Assembly: GCA_029251375.1 (NCBI GenBank)
Contig: JAQXDL010000032.1
Coordinates: 1-64,000, forward strand
Origin: Pseudomonadales bacterium
Lineage (GTDB): Bacteria; Pseudomonadota; Gammaproteobacteria; Pseudomonadales; Azotimanducaceae
Length of the DNA: 64,000 nt
Direction: 5' to 3'
A program made the position numbers and the translations under genes. Under the pieces are notes generated by a model. It ran no database searches. It saw only the letters and a program-made list of their open reading frames with translations, and was not told the origin of the DNA. Below, in pieces: positions 16,549-25,728 of the stretch. Each line of letters begins with the position of its first letter. Position 1 is the first letter of the stretch.

Positions 16549-18282
16549 TTATTGATTAAACGATGGATGATCAAAGCAACTAAAGAACCGAGCAATCGCT
16601 GCAGCATCATCGTTGGTTTGAATTCTTCCTTCCGTAAGGGCTGCTGCAAATGTTAGCTTGCCGCCCAATATTTTGGCCCAATCGGCATGTGTCAGGCTGA
16701 TTTGCTGTTGCGCATCTGCACCGCTGGTGGGTATTGCTACACCACCTCTGATTTTCAACCCTGTGCTTGTGCCATCGTCAAACAGCCACCGTACTTCCAT
16801 GTCGAGATCAAGGCTTCGTTCAGGCGCCAACAGTACGCGCAGTACTTTAATGAAAGTTGTCGCTGGTTTGGCGAGAACTTCGTCTACTCTAAATCGATGC
16901 TGCCGAAATCGGCTGAGATCTAATTTGCCTTCCAGTTCGAGCGCTCTGGTTAAACACCAATTTCTTACATTGGCTGATGTGGTGCGTTGTGCAATTGTCC
17001 GTACAACGTTGGCGAGTGCGTCTTTGTTGCTTTGATCATCGGTGGCTTTTTCAAGCCAGGCGCCCAACTCAAGTGCCCAGCGATGATCGTCTTCTTGCAT
17101 CGCCTGCTGCATCATTGCCAGTACTTTGTTGGCGCCGCCGAACCCTGCCACGATCCGCGTTGCACGATCGGTCGGTGCCAGAGGGAAGAGATTAGCGACA
17201 TCTTCATCAAACCAACCGAACAAGCCGGCGTGAATCTGCTTGACGTGATGTTCAACCAAGCCATAGAACTGGCGGGTGAAATAGGTGCGGTTGAAGCGTT
17301 CAGGTAGTTGAACAAAACGGGTTAACTCATCCAAGCTTAAGCCTTTGTTGGCGCCTCGCACGGTTTGATCCCAAAGTAACTGAATGGAATCACGATAGTC
17401 GACGATCACATCATTGATGTCCGCTTTGCCACTAAAAGGTGGTCCGTGCGCGCCGAGCAAATGATCTGCACCAAGTTCGGCCATGTGATCGAGCCCGGAT
17501 AGAAGTATTCGTGGATCACGGTACTCTTCGCCGCGAATCGCAAACACGTTAAACAAGGCGGGCCAGACCAAATTGTTGACGCACACGCCTAATTCAGGAA
17601 ACCAAATGGTGGCGGAGTCGTCGGCATCTGACGGTGCATGTGTGAATTCAACTTTAAGACCTGCAATATCAGCTTTCAACGTTTCATCGAAGCTATGCGT
17701 GACAGGTAAATGTCCATGGGTAAAAGGTGCGTGATCACTATTTCTGAAAAATTTGCCCAAGCCGACATTAACGAGTCCGTCGTCACTTTCGGTAGGCATT
17801 GAAATAGCAAATTGATGTACCAGACCACGCATGATTCGAGGTCCGACCTCGCCGCCATAACGCGCGATGTTGCCAGCGATGCGGCTATGACCGTAAACAG
17901 GAAGAGACTCTGCATTGCCAGCATCTTTTAATTCCGCAAGCAGCGCAGTTGTGCCATTGACGTAATGAAAGTGCGTATACAAGCAAGCAACCACAGGGGC
18001 TGAAGTGAATTTTCTCAACTCATCCAGCGCTTCCTGCATTTCTTCAACGCATTCGCCCGTATCAATGCAGATGAGCCCCTCGGGACCTTCAATAAAGGTT
18101 TGATTTGATAGGCCATTGCCGACCATACACCAAACATTGTCACGCACCTGGTAGAGCTTGCGTACAAGTCTTTCTGAATGGCTTATATGGTCAGGGTGAG
18201 CAAGCTGATGCAGCGGACCGACGGCAGGATCAATGTTGCTAATCGATGCGGGGAGTTCCGACGAGTGGGTTTGGCTGGGCAT
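16549..18282 (-). CDS. Alkylsulfatase-like metallo-beta-lactamase-fold protein with altered metal motif
   Basis: A 577-residue protein with the SdsA/YjcS layout: MBL domain (about 35-290), alkylsulfatase dimerisation domain (about 310-440), and an SCP2-like C-terminal domain (about 465-575). These enzymes cleave sulfate from alkyl sulfates. The usual zinc motif HxHxDH is here THFHYVNG: the two first His remain but the Asp and third His positions are Val and Asn. Other later ligands (LLGAHGPPF) are present. The enzyme may therefore bind one metal or have changed activity. No signal peptide is seen, whereas many SdsA proteins are exported. Same strand as, and 93 bases upstream of, the arylsulfatase gene. 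Confidence 0.8.
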   Translation of the reverse strand: MPSQTHSSELPASISNIDPAVGPLHQLAHPDHISHSERLVRKLYQVRDNVWCMVGNGLSNQTFIEGPEGLICIDTGECVEEMQEALDELRKFTSAPVVACLYTHFHYVNGTTALLAELKDAGNAESLPVYGHSRIAGNIARYGGEVGPRIMRGLVHQFAISMPTESDDGLVNVGLGKFFRNSDHAPFTHGHLPVTHSFDETLKADIAGLKVEFTHAPSDADDSATIWFPELGVCVNNLVWPALFNVFAIRGEEYRDPRILLSGLDHMAELGADHLLGAHGPPFSGKADINDVIVDYRDSIQLLWDQTVRGANKGLSLDELTRFVQLPERFNRTYFTRQFYGLVEHHVKQIHAGLFGWFDEDVANLFPLAPTDRATRIVAGFGGANKVLAMMQQAMQEDDHRWALELGAWLEKATDDQSNKDALANVVRTIAQRTTSANVRNWCLTRALELEGKLDLSRFRQHRFRVDEVLAKPATTFIKVLRVLLAPERSLDLDMEVRWLFDDGTSTGLKIRGGVAIPTSGADAQQQISLTHADWAKILGGKLTFAAALTEGRIQTNDDAAAIARFFSCFDHPSFNQ

Positions 18283-18523
18283 ATTGGGTTATCTCTTTTT
18301 ATTTTTTAGTGGCTCTAATGTATTTAATTTTCTAACAGATTGCAGCGAATTAGTGGGTGCCTCTTTCAGGCGTTTTATCGACCCTTAGAAAAGGATATCG
18401 GAGGCTATATTCGTTAATGACGACATTGCAGTAATTTTAGTTTGTTATTCATATGTCCAAATTACAAGGTTTCAATGTCGAATACTGAGCTGCTGAAGTG
18501 CTGGCGAGGTGTGTTCAATTTCC

Positions 18524-19582
18524 TCAGATCAATTTAGCCGGCTGTTTGCTAATCGCTATTTCCAGCCTCAGCACAGCGCGCCATAAAAGCTCGCGATTGT
18601 CCTCGGCGGTTAACTTGCGATAGTTGGCACTCGGTTCAAATTCAATGAAGAGATAATCCCTGACAAACTGACGTCGATAGTCTAATCCAGCAGCATAGAC
18701 ACTTGTGTAACTATCAGGACGCGTGACGCCGGCGGCGGAGACAAAATACGACACTGCGATGGGGCGGTCATCTTCGATTTTGTAGCGATTGAGCAGAGAA
18801 AATTGTGTTGTCCATTCAACACCCTGGGTGCGCTCACCATAGGTCAAGCGCGATGACCAATTCACAATACTATTGTTTGTTAGCAATCGACTTATTCTGA
18901 AGTTTGTTCGCGAATAGACATTTTTCTCATGCTCGTACTGGATACGTTCGGTAAAACGATAGGTGGTCTTATCGCTCAGCGCACCCTGGCGACGGTATTT
19001 GATGCCGGGTCTGAGGTGCCCGTTAGACCAACCGAGCGTATAGTCGAATCGAGATTTTGATGTCTCGCGTCCAGAGAATTGTAAGCCAATCCGATCTTCT
19101 TCTTCTTGGCCAGGCAATCGATCTGTGAAGCTACCGTCTTCATCTTCATCGCCACTGAATACCAGCGATAGTCTTTTCGACAGTCTCGGCATGTGGACCC
19201 GGTCACGAATTTTTGAGCCAAAGCTGTTGCCATTTTCACTGTCCCAATCATTCTCAAGTTCGATCCGGATGATTGATTAGGCCTGCTCGGAATCGTAGTC
19301 CGTATCGCCGAAGAAACTATCCATCCAATTGGCGAGCGTCTGAGTTTGATTGGTCAGATATCCGTGACTGCCATCAAGCCTGTTAACTTTAGGGTCGTCA
19401 GAATCCGGTGCGGCAGCTTCCCAATCTTCTTCAACCGGCCCAGCTAGAAGCGAATGACTATAGGATGATAAGAACAACGCCGGTAATAGCAAAGTGCAGC
19501 AAAAGAGCAGTAGCGCACGAGTCTGTGCTTTGATTTTTGATGGTCTTTGTAACCACGGAGAAAACATTTTTTGCACCAGCAT
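18524..19582 (-). pseudogene. Exported beta-barrel-like protein gene interrupted by one in-frame TAA
   Basis: A single frame runs from the ATG at 19580-19582 to the stop at 18524, broken only by a TAA at 19277-19279. The first 101 residues contain a hydrophobic signal-like stretch (ALLLFCCTLLLPALFLSSY) and an acidic segment ending FFGDTDYDSEQA. The continuation without a frameshift reads SIIRIELENDWDSENGNS and then alternating hydrophobic/polar strands (RFDYTLGWSNGHLRPGIKYR, LTYGERTQGVEW), as in an outer membrane barrel. An internal ATG at 19192 could restart translation, but without a signal peptide. I do not recognise the family; 'hypothetical outer-membrane protein' is the safest name. Confidence 0.65.
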
Positions 19583-19757
19583 GATTTAGGCAAAGAGTTC
19601 AAACTAGGCTATTTAAATCATGCCATGGTGTCAAACTAGACGGGTTGTATGTGTGTCAGTAGGGCGGGCTAGGCATTAGATGTCACATAAAGGTCTCTAT
19701 GTCTGTTTTGTTCGTGAAAGCAACGATATAGTTGTAAAAAAATAGAGGGCGTCATTC

Positions 19758-20375
19758 ATGCTATCAGCAACAGAGTTTTACGAAATACCTCGTAGTCTTG
19801 AAATTGTTTTGTGGATAGAAGTGGTGGTCTATCTTGGTATCGGTATCTTTGAGTTGTTTGATGATTTTATTGTAAAGCCCAGGCCCTGGATGACAATAAA
19901 CGGCAGGGTCAATGGTTACATTCGCATCAAGGATACCGTTGGTCACAAAATGCACGCGGGTATCTGTTTTTTGTTGGGTTTTATCGCGCTAAACGGGTTG
20001 TTAGAGGGGCATGTCACACGCTTTGAGTTGGAGTTGATTTTTGTCAGCTTCGCTATACTCATGCCCGTTATCATTGCGTCGCTTTTACCCGGTCGTCTGA
20101 CAATGGTTATCTTGCTGACGAAGCCTGAGTTCTGGTTACAGGGCGTTATGTTTTTCTCGTTCAGTGATTTGATTCGCCCTGAAGTGTTATTTTTGTGCGT
20201 TGGACTCAATCTTTGGGGCGTTGTTGTTTACGCTTTCCACACGCGGAAAAACTTGTTTAAACCTTTCACCTACGCCGCAGTCAGAGCGGACTGCCTCGAC
20301 GCTGAAGGTGAAGCATTTACATCGAAGATCGATAAGATGGCAGGTTACAAGGTCACAAGCGAGCGTGCTAACTAG
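19758..20375 (+). CDS. Integral membrane protein of unknown function
   Basis: A 205-residue protein with about four to five hydrophobic segments (LEIVLWIEVVVYLGIGIFEL, AGICFLLGFIALNGLL, ELELIFVSFAILMPVIIASL, VLFLCVGLNLWGVVVYAF) and a soluble, charged C-terminus of about 35 residues. GAGGG precedes the ATG by about ten bases. It is divergent from the interrupted barrel-like gene and convergent with the antiporter operon. No family is recognised and no catalytic motif is evident. Confidence 0.7.
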   Translation: MLSATEFYEIPRSLEIVLWIEVVVYLGIGIFELFDDFIVKPRPWMTINGRVNGYIRIKDTVGHKMHAGICFLLGFIALNGLLEGHVTRFELELIFVSFAILMPVIIASLLPGRLTMVILLTKPEFWLQGVMFFSFSDLIRPEVLFLCVGLNLWGVVVYAFHTRKNLFKPFTYAAVRADCLDAEGEAFTSKIDKMAGYKVTSERAN

Positions 20376-20393
20376 TGTCGCTCTAGTTTTTGT

Positions 20394-22109
20394 CTAAAGA
20401 TAGTAAGCCAAAACATAAGCTGATAGCAGGCCGCTGATCCACAAAGCTGTTGTGCCAATGGTCCAGGAGCGCGCAAAAACACTCCTCTCTTCGCTGTCGG
20501 CTTTATGCGGCTGCCCGAGGTAGCGATCGGACAGATAGCTGAGTGTCTTGATGGTTTTAGTAGCGAGCCTGTTTTTAACTGCTGTGAATCGTTCAACAAC
20601 TGTGTTCAATCCGTTTGCTAACAAACGACCGCCGTGGCGCCAGACCCAGTCGGTATCCAGACTGATTGTTAGGGTGCGCTGCATGAGCGGTAGCAGAATG
20701 AAGAAGGCGAGTCCCGAAAATAATAACAACTGTAAATAGAAAACAACCTTGGCAGGATAGTAGGCTACATAGTCAACGTCATAGGGCAGCAGACCGTACA
20801 GCATCTGCGGGAAAACGCCGATTAAGATACAGATAGCAGCGCAGCCAGCCATGGCGAGCTTCATGTTAAAGGACGCATCCTTAGGTCGCAGGCCTGAGTC
20901 CTTTTGAAAGAAGACAAACCAGGGGAACTTGATGCCGGCGTGTAGAAAAACACCGGCGGAAGCCGCCGTCAATAAGAAGTAGACGGCCATGTAGCCTTCA
21001 TCAATGGCCGCTTGGGAAATCATCGTTTTAGTCGTAAAGCCGCTGGTGAGCGGAAAGCTGGAAATTGATAACGCACCGATAATGGCGCAAATGGTGGTAA
21101 AGGGCATGGTTCGATAGAGACCGCCGAGATCCGTGCAGCGACTTTTGCCTGTTCGATACAGGACAACACCGGCGCACATAAATAGCAGTGCTTTGTAGAT
21201 GATGTGTGCAAAGGCATGGGCAGCGGCGCCATTTAACGCCATCTGTGTGCCGATGCCGACGGCACAAACCATGAAGCCCACCTGATTGACGATTGAGTAA
21301 GCGAGGATGCGTCGCGCATCATTTTCTAATAGCGCAAAAATAATACCGTGCATAATCATATAAAGGCCAACGCCAATCAGAATCGGTTCGCCTGGAAACA
21401 ATAGCAGCAGGGCCAAGACGGCTGTCTTGGTGGTAAAGGCAGAAAGAAATACCGATCCGGACACGCTCGACTCTGGATAGGCATCTGACAGCCAAGCGGA
21501 TACTGGTGGTGCGGCGGCATTGATCAAAATGCCTATCAGAATCATCCAGGTACTAAAGTCTGTCGCCAGCATGGGTTGAATCTGTATCGATCCGGTGGAG
21601 ACAACAATGCCTTCGATACCGACTTTTAATATCACACCACCGAGCAGGTGCATGATCGCGTATCGAATGCCTGCGTCTCTGGCGCCGGGGGTGCCGCCGC
21701 ACCAAACAATCACGGTGGAGAAAATGGCCATTAGCTCCCAATAAAGGAACAGTGTAATCAGGTCGCCAGCAAAACAGACGCCAATGGCACCGGCTGCATA
21801 GACAAAAGCCGCTGACAGCTCGTGCCAGCTGGCAATCCGGTAGGCAAACAGTCCGCCAAAAAACACCATGATGGCGAACACAGTCGCAAACAGTCGCCTC
21901 AGCGGACTACCTTCGACCGGTTCGAGCATGTAGTAGTCAAGAAACAGAATGCTGCCTTGCACACCATCTTCGATCTGCCAGATAGCAGCGAGGGTTAACA
22001 ACGGCGCCGCCATAACAATTAGCGGCTTCATTCGATCGTTAGATAAAGGTATCAGTATCGCGGCGGCGATCAGAATCAACGCGGGTGACAGCATCTCAAT
22101 CACGATCAT
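20394..22109 (-). CDS. Third NuoL/MrpD-like proton-conducting subunit of the antiporter operon
   Basis: About 571 residues, some 14-16 membrane helices, matching the proton-conducting transporter (NuoL/M/N, MrpA/D) family. The conserved helix-5 Glu is in LFLYWELMAIFS, and HAFAHIIYKALLF carries the later conserved His/Lys. The helix-7 Lys that other subunits have (ALKAALFP) is replaced by Asn (LINAAAPPVSAW); a nearby FTTKTAVLAL supplies a Lys instead. A C-terminal extension of about 90 residues ends in another helix. It is the last gene of the operon and overlaps the small protein gene. Start uncertain among 22130, 22109 (GGGG four bases upstream) and 22094. Confidence 0.85.
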   Translation of the reverse strand: MIVIEMLSPALILIAAAILIPLSNDRMKPLIVMAAPLLTLAAIWQIEDGVQGSILFLDYYMLEPVEGSPLRRLFATVFAIMVFFGGLFAYRIASWHELSAAFVYAAGAIGVCFAGDLITLFLYWELMAIFSTVIVWCGGTPGARDAGIRYAIMHLLGGVILKVGIEGIVVSTGSIQIQPMLATDFSTWMILIGILINAAAPPVSAWLSDAYPESSVSGSVFLSAFTTKTAVLALLLLFPGEPILIGVGLYMIMHGIIFALLENDARRILAYSIVNQVGFMVCAVGIGTQMALNGAAAHAFAHIIYKALLFMCAGVVLYRTGKSRCTDLGGLYRTMPFTTICAIIGALSISSFPLTSGFTTKTMISQAAIDEGYMAVYFLLTAASAGVFLHAGIKFPWFVFFQKDSGLRPKDASFNMKLAMAGCAAICILIGVFPQMLYGLLPYDVDYVAYYPAKVVFYLQLLLFSGLAFFILLPLMQRTLTISLDTDWVWRHGGRLLANGLNTVVERFTAVKNRLATKTIKTLSYLSDRYLGQPHKADSEERSVFARSWTIGTTALWISGLLSAYVLAYYL

Positions 22110-22371
22110 CTGCCCCGTAATAATCTTCATCGCGTTTCAGCACGAAGCCTAATGCCTTGGCGAATAGCACCATCAGCAGGCAGCATAGGAAGCCAAACAC
22201 AGCACCAAAGCCTGGCCAGTCATCGATACCAAAATAACCTTTGGTAGGAATGAAAAACCCAGCCAGTAATGTCAGCAGTAAGACGCAAATGCCTGCGATC
22301 CATATGTTTCGAATCGTCGTCGGGCGAACCAGCCAATGGTCGTCGCTTTGCTTTTGGTTAGGGTCTGTCAT
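22096..22371 (-). CDS. Small two-helix membrane protein within the antiporter operon
   Basis: A 91-residue protein with two hydrophobic stretches (IWIAGICVLLLTLLAGFF and GAVFGFLCCLLMVLFAKALG) separated by a short loop, and an acidic C-terminus (KRDEDYYGADD). The ATG overlaps the TGA of the preceding MrpD-like gene by four bases. Its fixed place between two proton-channel subunits suggests an accessory subunit of the complex. It does not resemble MrpC, F or G, and no named family is recognised. Confidence 0.75.
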   Translation of the reverse strand: MTDPNQKQSDDHWLVRPTTIRNIWIAGICVLLLTLLAGFFIPTKGYFGIDDWPGFGAVFGFLCCLLMVLFAKALGFVLKRDEDYYGADDRD

Positions 22372-23861
22372 GATGAGTCCAGTCGCGGCACAATTTGTTT
22401 TTCCAATTCAATGACCGTGCCGTTGAAGAAGAAAAAGCCAATGGTCAAAGCAGCTGTAATTGTCAGTGCCAGCACCATCAGAAGGGGGGCTTCGCCGTGT
22501 TCCTTTATGACGCTGGTATTCGTATTGATGCTGGTATCTTCCTTTTCAAACCACGCCATATACACAATGGGCAGAAAGTAAGCGGCGTTTAGCACCGTGC
22601 TCGCAATGATGGTGAAAATAGCAACGTAGTGTCCGGCTTGTAAAGCGCCGCCAAGGATGTACCACTTCGATACAAAGCCGGCGGTCGGTGGCACACCGAT
22701 CATCGACAGTGCGCCAATGGAAAATGCAGCCATCGTCCAGGGCATGCGACGCCCGATACCACGTAGCTGGGCGATGTCTGTTTTCTTAGCGGCGACGTAG
22801 ATCGCGCCGGCGGCAAAGAACAGTGTGATCTTGCCGAAAGCATGGGCAACCATATGCACCGCCGCGCCAATCTCAGCCATGGGCTTTAATATCGCCGCAG
22901 CCATAATTACATAGGACAATTGTGCGATGGTCGAGTAAGCCAACAAGCGTTTTAGGTTGGTTTGTCTAAGCGCGACAAGACTGGCGCTAATAATGGTGAA
23001 GGCAGCCAGATAAACGAGCCAGCCGCTTTGCGGCAGTGAGAATAGATAATCAGCGCCAAAGATATAAACGATGACTTTGGTGATGGTAAATACGCCTGCT
23101 TTAACCACCGCTACTGCATGCAGTAATGCGCTAACGGGGGTTGGAGCGACCATCGCTGCCGGCAGCCATCTGTGCACGGGCATGATCGCCGCCTTACCAA
23201 CACCGAAGACGAACAGCGCCAGCAACAAACCAACGGATGCAGGGTCCATCAGTCCCCTCAGAATGCCGCCCAAAACGAAATCACCGCTGCCGGCAACATG
23301 GTAGGTCCAGATGATGGCGGTCAAAAGCAGGGCGATTGAGGTCGACAGCAACACGCCAAGATAAACACGGGCAGATTTGACGGTCCCAGCATCACCCTTG
23401 TGTGCGACTAACGGATAGGTCGACAGTGTGAGTAGTTCATAGAATAAAAACAGCGTGAATAGATTTGCTGAGAATGCCAGCCCCATTGTTGCTGTGATCG
23501 CCAGTGCAAAGCAGATATAAAAACGTGTCTGGTTCTTTTCCTTGTTGCCCCGCATGTAACCAATGGAATAGATCGAGTTGATAATCCACAGGCTCGATGC
23601 CAGCGTCGCGAATAACATACCGAGCGGCTCGACTCGAAAGCCAATATCGATACCCGGCATGACCTGCAGCAAAGTCACCTCGGGTCGTTCACCGTCAAGT
23701 ATTAAAGGTACGAGGCTCCAGACAATAACGGCTAACAGTGTCGCAGTGATAAGCGTGACGGTTTCTCGCAGGTTGTCATGCAACCGGCCAGTAATAGCAA
23801 TGAGGGCTGCCCCGACGAGCGGTACGACAAGCGCGAGCATGATGGCAAGTTGAGGGCTCAA
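22368..23861 (-). CDS. mrpD: Second MrpD/NuoN-like antiporter subunit
   Basis: A 497-residue polytopic protein of the proton-conducting family. Key residues are visible: Glu in FLFYELLTLSTYPL, Lys in FGVGKAAIMPVHRWLP, and His/Lys in HMVAHAFGKITLFF. The start is unusual: TTG at 23859-23861, overlapping the TGA of the upstream subunit as TTGA, with AAGG seven bases before it. The first ATG (23840) has no ribosome site and would cut into helix 1. Four-base overlaps on both sides show tight coupling. Proposed role: one of three parallel proton/cation pathways of a membrane antiporter. Confidence 0.88.
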   Translation of the reverse strand: MSPQLAIMLALVVPLVGAALIAITGRLHDNLRETVTLITATLLAVIVWSLVPLILDGERPEVTLLQVMPGIDIGFRVEPLGMLFATLASSLWIINSIYSIGYMRGNKEKNQTRFYICFALAITATMGLAFSANLFTLFLFYELLTLSTYPLVAHKGDAGTVKSARVYLGVLLSTSIALLLTAIIWTYHVAGSGDFVLGGILRGLMDPASVGLLLALFVFGVGKAAIMPVHRWLPAAMVAPTPVSALLHAVAVVKAGVFTITKVIVYIFGADYLFSLPQSGWLVYLAAFTIISASLVALRQTNLKRLLAYSTIAQLSYVIMAAAILKPMAEIGAAVHMVAHAFGKITLFFAAGAIYVAAKKTDIAQLRGIGRRMPWTMAAFSIGALSMIGVPPTAGFVSKWYILGGALQAGHYVAIFTIIASTVLNAAYFLPIVYMAWFEKEDTSINTNTSVIKEHGEAPLLMVLALTITAALTIGFFFFNGTVIELEKQIVPRLDSS

Positions 23862-25363
23862 AATTCGACCTTCAACAGTATTTTCGAGGAGAGTTCAGCC
23901 AAGGTTAATGGCAACCCAGGTACCAGTCCGAAGTAGATGTTCATCGCAACGGTGAAAATAAGTGCGATTAACAGCATGTCGATTTTTTCAGGTTTCACGC
24001 TAACATCAGCCGCATCATCGGGCAGGTCATCCGTTGGTATCGCATACAATGTTTCGATGACCCGCCAGATATAGCCGACGGCGATGAGCGAACTAATCAC
24101 AACAATAGCCACCATGATGAAACCCATGTTGCCGGTTTCCATTATCGCCATGATCAGTTGCCACTTACTAATAAAGCCGGCAGTGCCTGGCACACCTATG
24201 AGTGATAAACCTGCGATGACAAAGGCAAAGGAAGTCAATGGCATACTACGGGCAGCACTTTTGAGTGAGTCAATACGAAGGTCAGCATACTGCGTCGCAA
24301 ACTTGGCAACGGCGAGAAACAGTGCCCCCTTCGTTAGCGCATGGTTGAACATGTGCAGCGTGCTGGCGGTGATACCTGAATCTGACATAAGGCTTGCACC
24401 CATCAGGATATAGCCAATTTGGGCAACGGAAGAAAAAGCCAGCATGCGCTTGAGATGACCTTCGAACATGGCGACCAGTGAGGCGACGATAATGCCCAAT
24501 AATGCCAACGGCATTAGGAAGAGTGCGAACTGAAGTAGATGTTCGCCGAAAGATTGAAAAATGCTGAACTGGAATCGTAACAACACATAGACTGCCACTT
24601 TGGTACCACAGGCAGCCAAGAACACGGTCACCATATGTGGCGCGTGTGTGTAGGCGTTAGGTAGCCAGACGTGCAAAGGAAACAATGCCGCTTTTAACGC
24701 AAGCCCGATAAAGACAAAGGCTGCCGCAACCAAAATCGGTCGTTGATCCTCGATACCGACGACGCGCTGTGCCATATCCTCAAGGTTGAGGGTGCCCGTC
24801 ATCATGTAAATCATACCGACCCCAATGAGATAAAAGGTCGCGCCGATGGTACCGATGATTAAGTACTTGAACACGGCTGGTAGCGTTCGGCGATCAGGTC
24901 CGCCAGCAATCAATATGTACCCGGCCAGTGATGAGATTTCCATAAAGACGAAAATGTTGAAAGCATCGGCCGTCACAACCATACCGACTAAGCCGGCGAT
25001 GGCGAGTAGCCAGGCTGCAAAAAATAAAGGCTGCCGGTGGTCTTCTATCTGTTGGTTTATGCTGTTTCGAGCGGCAATAAGCGATATGGCGGCGGCGCCT
25101 GAGATGATCAGTAAAACAATGGCTGAGAACGCATCGACCCTCAGTTCAATGCCAATAGGCGCAAACCAACCGCCCATCTCATAGCGCAGTATGTCTCCCG
25201 CTAAAATGCGCACGGCGATAGCAATTGAGACCGCAAAACTAAAAAATGCGGTCGCAGTAGTGGCAGCCCACGCGAAGCCCCGGGGCTGTAGCAGTACAAT
25301 CAGTGGTGCCGCTAGTAGCGGAACAATGACTTGTAGGGCGGGTAAGTGCTGCGCGAAATCCAT
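23858..25363 (-). CDS. mrpD: MrpD-like Na+/H+ antiporter subunit
   Basis: A 501-residue inner-membrane protein, the normal length for MrpD. It has the conserved Glu in IFVFMEISSLAGYIL, helix-7 Lys in LALKAALFPLHVWLP, and HMFNHALTKGALFLA. These residues line the proton path in MrpA/MrpD and complex I homologues. It follows mrpC by five bases. In Mrp complexes MrpD, together with MrpA, exchanges external protons for cytoplasmic Na+ (or K+/Li+). This copy has all hallmark residues and is the best match to canonical MrpD of the three. Confidence 0.92.
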   Translation of the reverse strand: MDFAQHLPALQVIVPLLAAPLIVLLQPRGFAWAATTATAFFSFAVSIAIAVRILAGDILRYEMGGWFAPIGIELRVDAFSAIVLLIISGAAAISLIAARNSINQQIEDHRQPLFFAAWLLAIAGLVGMVVTADAFNIFVFMEISSLAGYILIAGGPDRRTLPAVFKYLIIGTIGATFYLIGVGMIYMMTGTLNLEDMAQRVVGIEDQRPILVAAAFVFIGLALKAALFPLHVWLPNAYTHAPHMVTVFLAACGTKVAVYVLLRFQFSIFQSFGEHLLQFALFLMPLALLGIIVASLVAMFEGHLKRMLAFSSVAQIGYILMGASLMSDSGITASTLHMFNHALTKGALFLAVAKFATQYADLRIDSLKSAARSMPLTSFAFVIAGLSLIGVPGTAGFISKWQLIMAIMETGNMGFIMVAIVVISSLIAVGYIWRVIETLYAIPTDDLPDDAADVSVKPEKIDMLLIALIFTVAMNIYFGLVPGLPLTLAELSSKILLKVEF

Positions 25364-25368
25364 AACGA

Positions 25369-25728
25369 CTAATCCGCGTCCAAGATTTCGTTTTCTTCAA
25401 TCGTACCGTATCGTTCCTTGATGCGAACGACGATCGCAAGCCCAAGTGCCAGTGTTGATACGCCAACCACGATGGCGGTGAGTATCAATACCTGCGGCAG
25501 AGGGTTGGAGTACAGTTGGTCGACGACACCTGGCTTAATAATCGGTGCGGTGCCGCCCTCGACTTTATCCATCGAGATGTACATCAGAAAAACCGCGGAC
25601 TGAAAAATCGATAAGCCGATCAGCTTCTTGATCAGGTTTGCCTTAGCAATAACGGCATAGAAACCAATCATCAAAAGAATCGCGAATACCCAGTAGTTGT
25701 AATAGCCGAGAAACTCAAACAGCTTCAT
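25369..25728 (-). CDS. mrpC: Na+/H+ antiporter subunit C (NuoK-like)
   Basis: A 119-residue, three-helix protein homologous to NuoK. It retains the family's LIKKLIGLSIFQSAVFLMY and DPLPQVLILTAIVVG-like segment (here NPLPQALVLTAIVVG type, read as SNPLPQVLILTAIVVG). The ATG at 25726-25728 was chosen because GGAGGA lies ideally before it; this start overlaps the end of mrpB by 14 bases. It functions as a core membrane subunit holding the antiporter modules together. Confidence 0.92.
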   Translation of the reverse strand: MKLFEFLGYYNYWVFAILLMIGFYAVIAKANLIKKLIGLSIFQSAVFLMYISMDKVEGGTAPIIKPGVVDQLYSNPLPQVLILTAIVVGVSTLALGLAIVVRIKERYGTIEENEILDAD

